This document shows, in pieces, positions 62,886 to 64,000 of a stretch of DNA of 64,000 nt (within the stretch, counting starts at the first letter, position 1; the number at the start of each line of letters is the position of its first letter). The translations under genes and the position numbers were made by a program. Origin of the DNA: Vibrio cyclitrophicus. Lineage in GTDB: Bacteria > Pseudomonadota > Gammaproteobacteria > Enterobacterales > Vibrionaceae. Location of the stretch: contig CP065367.1 in NCBI GenBank assembly GCA_023206055.1, positions 620,001 to 684,000 on the forward strand, read 5' to 3'. The notes beneath the pieces are model-generated. The model was given only the letters and a program-made list of their open reading frames with translations. It was not told the DNA's origin and did no database searches.

Positions 62886-62896
62886 GGAGCGATTGA

Positions 62897-63034
62897 ATGA
62901 GTACTTTAGAAAGCGTAATTTGGCACATCCTAGGTTACAGCGCTATGCCAGTTATCATTCTTGGCGGCTTCGCAGGTGTTGCAGCCGTATCTCTTTGGAT
63001 TTTATCTATGGGTAAAGACAAAGAAATCGATTAA
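62897..63034 (+). CDS. Nap-associated 45-residue membrane protein (TIGR02808 type)
   Basis: A short gene 11 bases after napC with a strong AAGGAG site. The product MSTLESVIWHILGYSAMP... is one predicted membrane helix (about 15-37) followed by a charged tail ending MGKDKEID. Very small proteins of this type are known next to nap genes in Vibrio and Photobacterium. Its role is unknown; an assembly or anchoring function for the Nap complex is possible. Confidence 0.85.
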   Translation: MSTLESVIWHILGYSAMPVIILGGFAGVAAVSLWILSMGKDKEID

Positions 63035-63085
63035 CAATCGAGATTACATCAACTTCTTCTAGCTATTTCTGATATGAGTTGATAC

Positions 63086-63115
63086 GAAAAAGCCACTGAT
63101 TTCAGTGGCTTTTTT
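63086..63115. terminator. Bidirectional terminator after the nap operon
   Basis: Stem AAAAGCCACTGA / TCAGTGGCTTTT with T6 on the plus strand and T run on the minus strand, serving nap and phaC. Confidence 0.93.
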
Positions 63116-63161
63116 ATTATCTGACGTTGTATATTTCTATTATTGAATGTGACTTAACGCC

Positions 63162-64000
63162 CTAAGCTTCTTTTTCTGGCGCTTCTGTCTCTGCAGTCTC
63201 TTTATCCACCCGCTCTTTATCCACAATCGGCAGCACCTGTTTTACATAGTTGCCCGGCGCCTTGCCAATCACAGGGTGAAGCTCTGAACCTTGATTGAAA
63301 GGTTCGATTTTTTCTTCAGTTTCAAAACCTTGTAACCACTGATTCCAGTGTGTCCACCAAGAACCTTCATTGTGAGTAGCATTAGTTAGCCACTCGTCCG
63401 CCGAGTCGTCTAAGTTGTCATTCAGCCAGAACCCGTACTTATTCTTATCTGGATGGTTAACAATACCCGCAATATGACCAGACTCGCCAAGCACGAACGT
63501 CTTGTTGCCACCGGTATTCAAAGCACCACGGTAAGTTCCCTGCCAAAGCGCGATATGATCTTCTTTGGCTGAAATGAAGTAGCTTGGTATTTTTATCTTA
63601 TTGAGATCAATCCAAACACCGCCCACTTTCACACCTTTGTCTTGAACCAGTTTGTTTTCAAGATAAAGCTCTCGCAGCAAGAAGTTATGACACTTAGCTG
63701 CTACGTTTGTGCTATCACTGTTCCAGTACAGAAGATCAAACTCCATCGGGCTGCTGCCTTTGAGGTAGTTATCAATGTAGTAGTTCCAGTAAAGACTGTT
63801 TTCACGTAGCAAACTGAACGTCACACTCAATGAGCGACCATCCATATAGCCTTTGGCGTCGTTCTGTTTCTCAATCGCGTTAATGATCGTTTCGTTGATA
63901 TACGCGCCAACCTCTCCCGGCTGCGAGAAATCCAACAAGGTGGTAAAGAAGGTCGCTGTTTTGATGCGCTTTTTCATTCGTTTCGCAGCGTAATAAGCTA
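63162..64000 (-). CDS. phaC: Class I polyhydroxyalkanoate synthase PhaC, C-terminal part
   Basis: On the minus strand the frame is open to the window edge, so about 279 C-terminal residues are seen. They contain KRIKTATFFTTLLDFSQPGEVG, DLLYWNSDSTN, and the end of the catalytic triad: Asp in ISAKEDHIALW and His in GESGHIAGIVNHP. The nucleophile Cys (G-x-C-x-G-G) lies beyond the window. PhaC polymerises hydroxyacyl-CoA into storage PHA granules. The C-terminus is a Lys/Glu-rich tail. Confidence 0.93.
   Translation of the reverse strand, partial: AYYAAKRMKKRIKTATFFTTLLDFSQPGEVGAYINETIINAIEKQNDAKGYMDGRSLSVTFSLLRENSLYWNYYIDNYLKGSSPMEFDLLYWNSDSTNVAAKCHNFLLRELYLENKLVQDKGVKVGGVWIDLNKIKIPSYFISAKEDHIALWQGTYRGALNTGGNKTFVLGESGHIAGIVNHPDKNKYGFWLNDNLDDSADEWLTNATHNEGSWWTHWNQWLQGFETEEKIEPFNQGSELHPVIGKAPGNYVKQVLPIVDKERVDKETAETEAPEKEA

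Noticed and set aside
1..64000. CRISPR array, IS element or prophage
   Set aside because: No spaced direct repeats, transposase, integrase or phage structural gene was found; the tandem repeats present are short and unspaced.

Overview
The window looks like a chromosomal segment of a marine Vibrio close to the V. splendidus group. This is inferred from gene content: a napFDABC cluster followed by a 45-residue nap-associated membrane protein, narQP, ravA-viaA, volA-fadL, a ToxR-type membrane regulator, a PL7 alginate lyase and a PHA synthase. No transposase, phage gene, rRNA or CRISPR array was found.

Layout. (1) 1-8281: a surface heme-acquisition locus. It holds the end of a TonB-dependent receptor, two paralogous PKD-repeat lipoproteins, a hemophilin-like secreted protein, its Slam exporter, and a dedicated exbB-exbD-tonB set. 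Four transcription units are each preceded by the same ~30-bp intergenic motif, which I do not recognise; this is the most unusual signal in the window. (2) 8387-14501: a class 3 lipase, a gene split by an in-frame stop, a tRNA cluster (Cys-Gly-Leu-Cys) and ravA-viaA, all but the lipase on the minus strand. (3) 14790-25638: a Nudix hydrolase, threonine aldolase, an AT-rich chaperone-usher fimbrial cluster with two chaperones and a CsgD/VpsT-like regulator, a decayed Nudix fragment, a small cytochrome c and a circularly permuted GTPase. (4) 25858-31125: a diguanylate cyclase, GNAT enzyme, fatty acid desaturase with a FabR-like operator, a nuclease-fold lipoprotein with CRP-like and LacI-type operators, and an ABM-domain protein.

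(5) 31357-39603: a mannosylglycerate catabolic cassette (mngA, mngB, glycerate kinase, manA, divergent mngR). It could carry this solute from uptake to glycolysis. (6) 39825-44078: an unknown cytosolic protein, a DUF481 outer-membrane protein, a lipoprotein PL7 alginate lyase and a 2OG-Fe(II) oxygenase. Mannosylglycerate and alginate use together suggest an algae-associated life. (7) 44221-53765: an RND pump with its adaptor, then fadL-volA (surface lysophospholipase plus fatty acid porin), with a divergent ToxRS/VtrAC-like membrane regulator pair. (8) 54238-63034: anaerobic respiration, with DcuC, the NarQ-NarP two-component system and the nap operon; the napF promoter region has FNR-like and NarP-like sites. 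(9) The window ends inside a phaC-type PHA synthase on the minus strand.

Most genes are familiar. The parts least explained by known models are the repeated motif and PKD lipoproteins of the heme locus, the ToxRS-like pair beside volA, and the fimbrial regulator that lacks a phosphoacceptor but retains a c-di-GMP-type motif.
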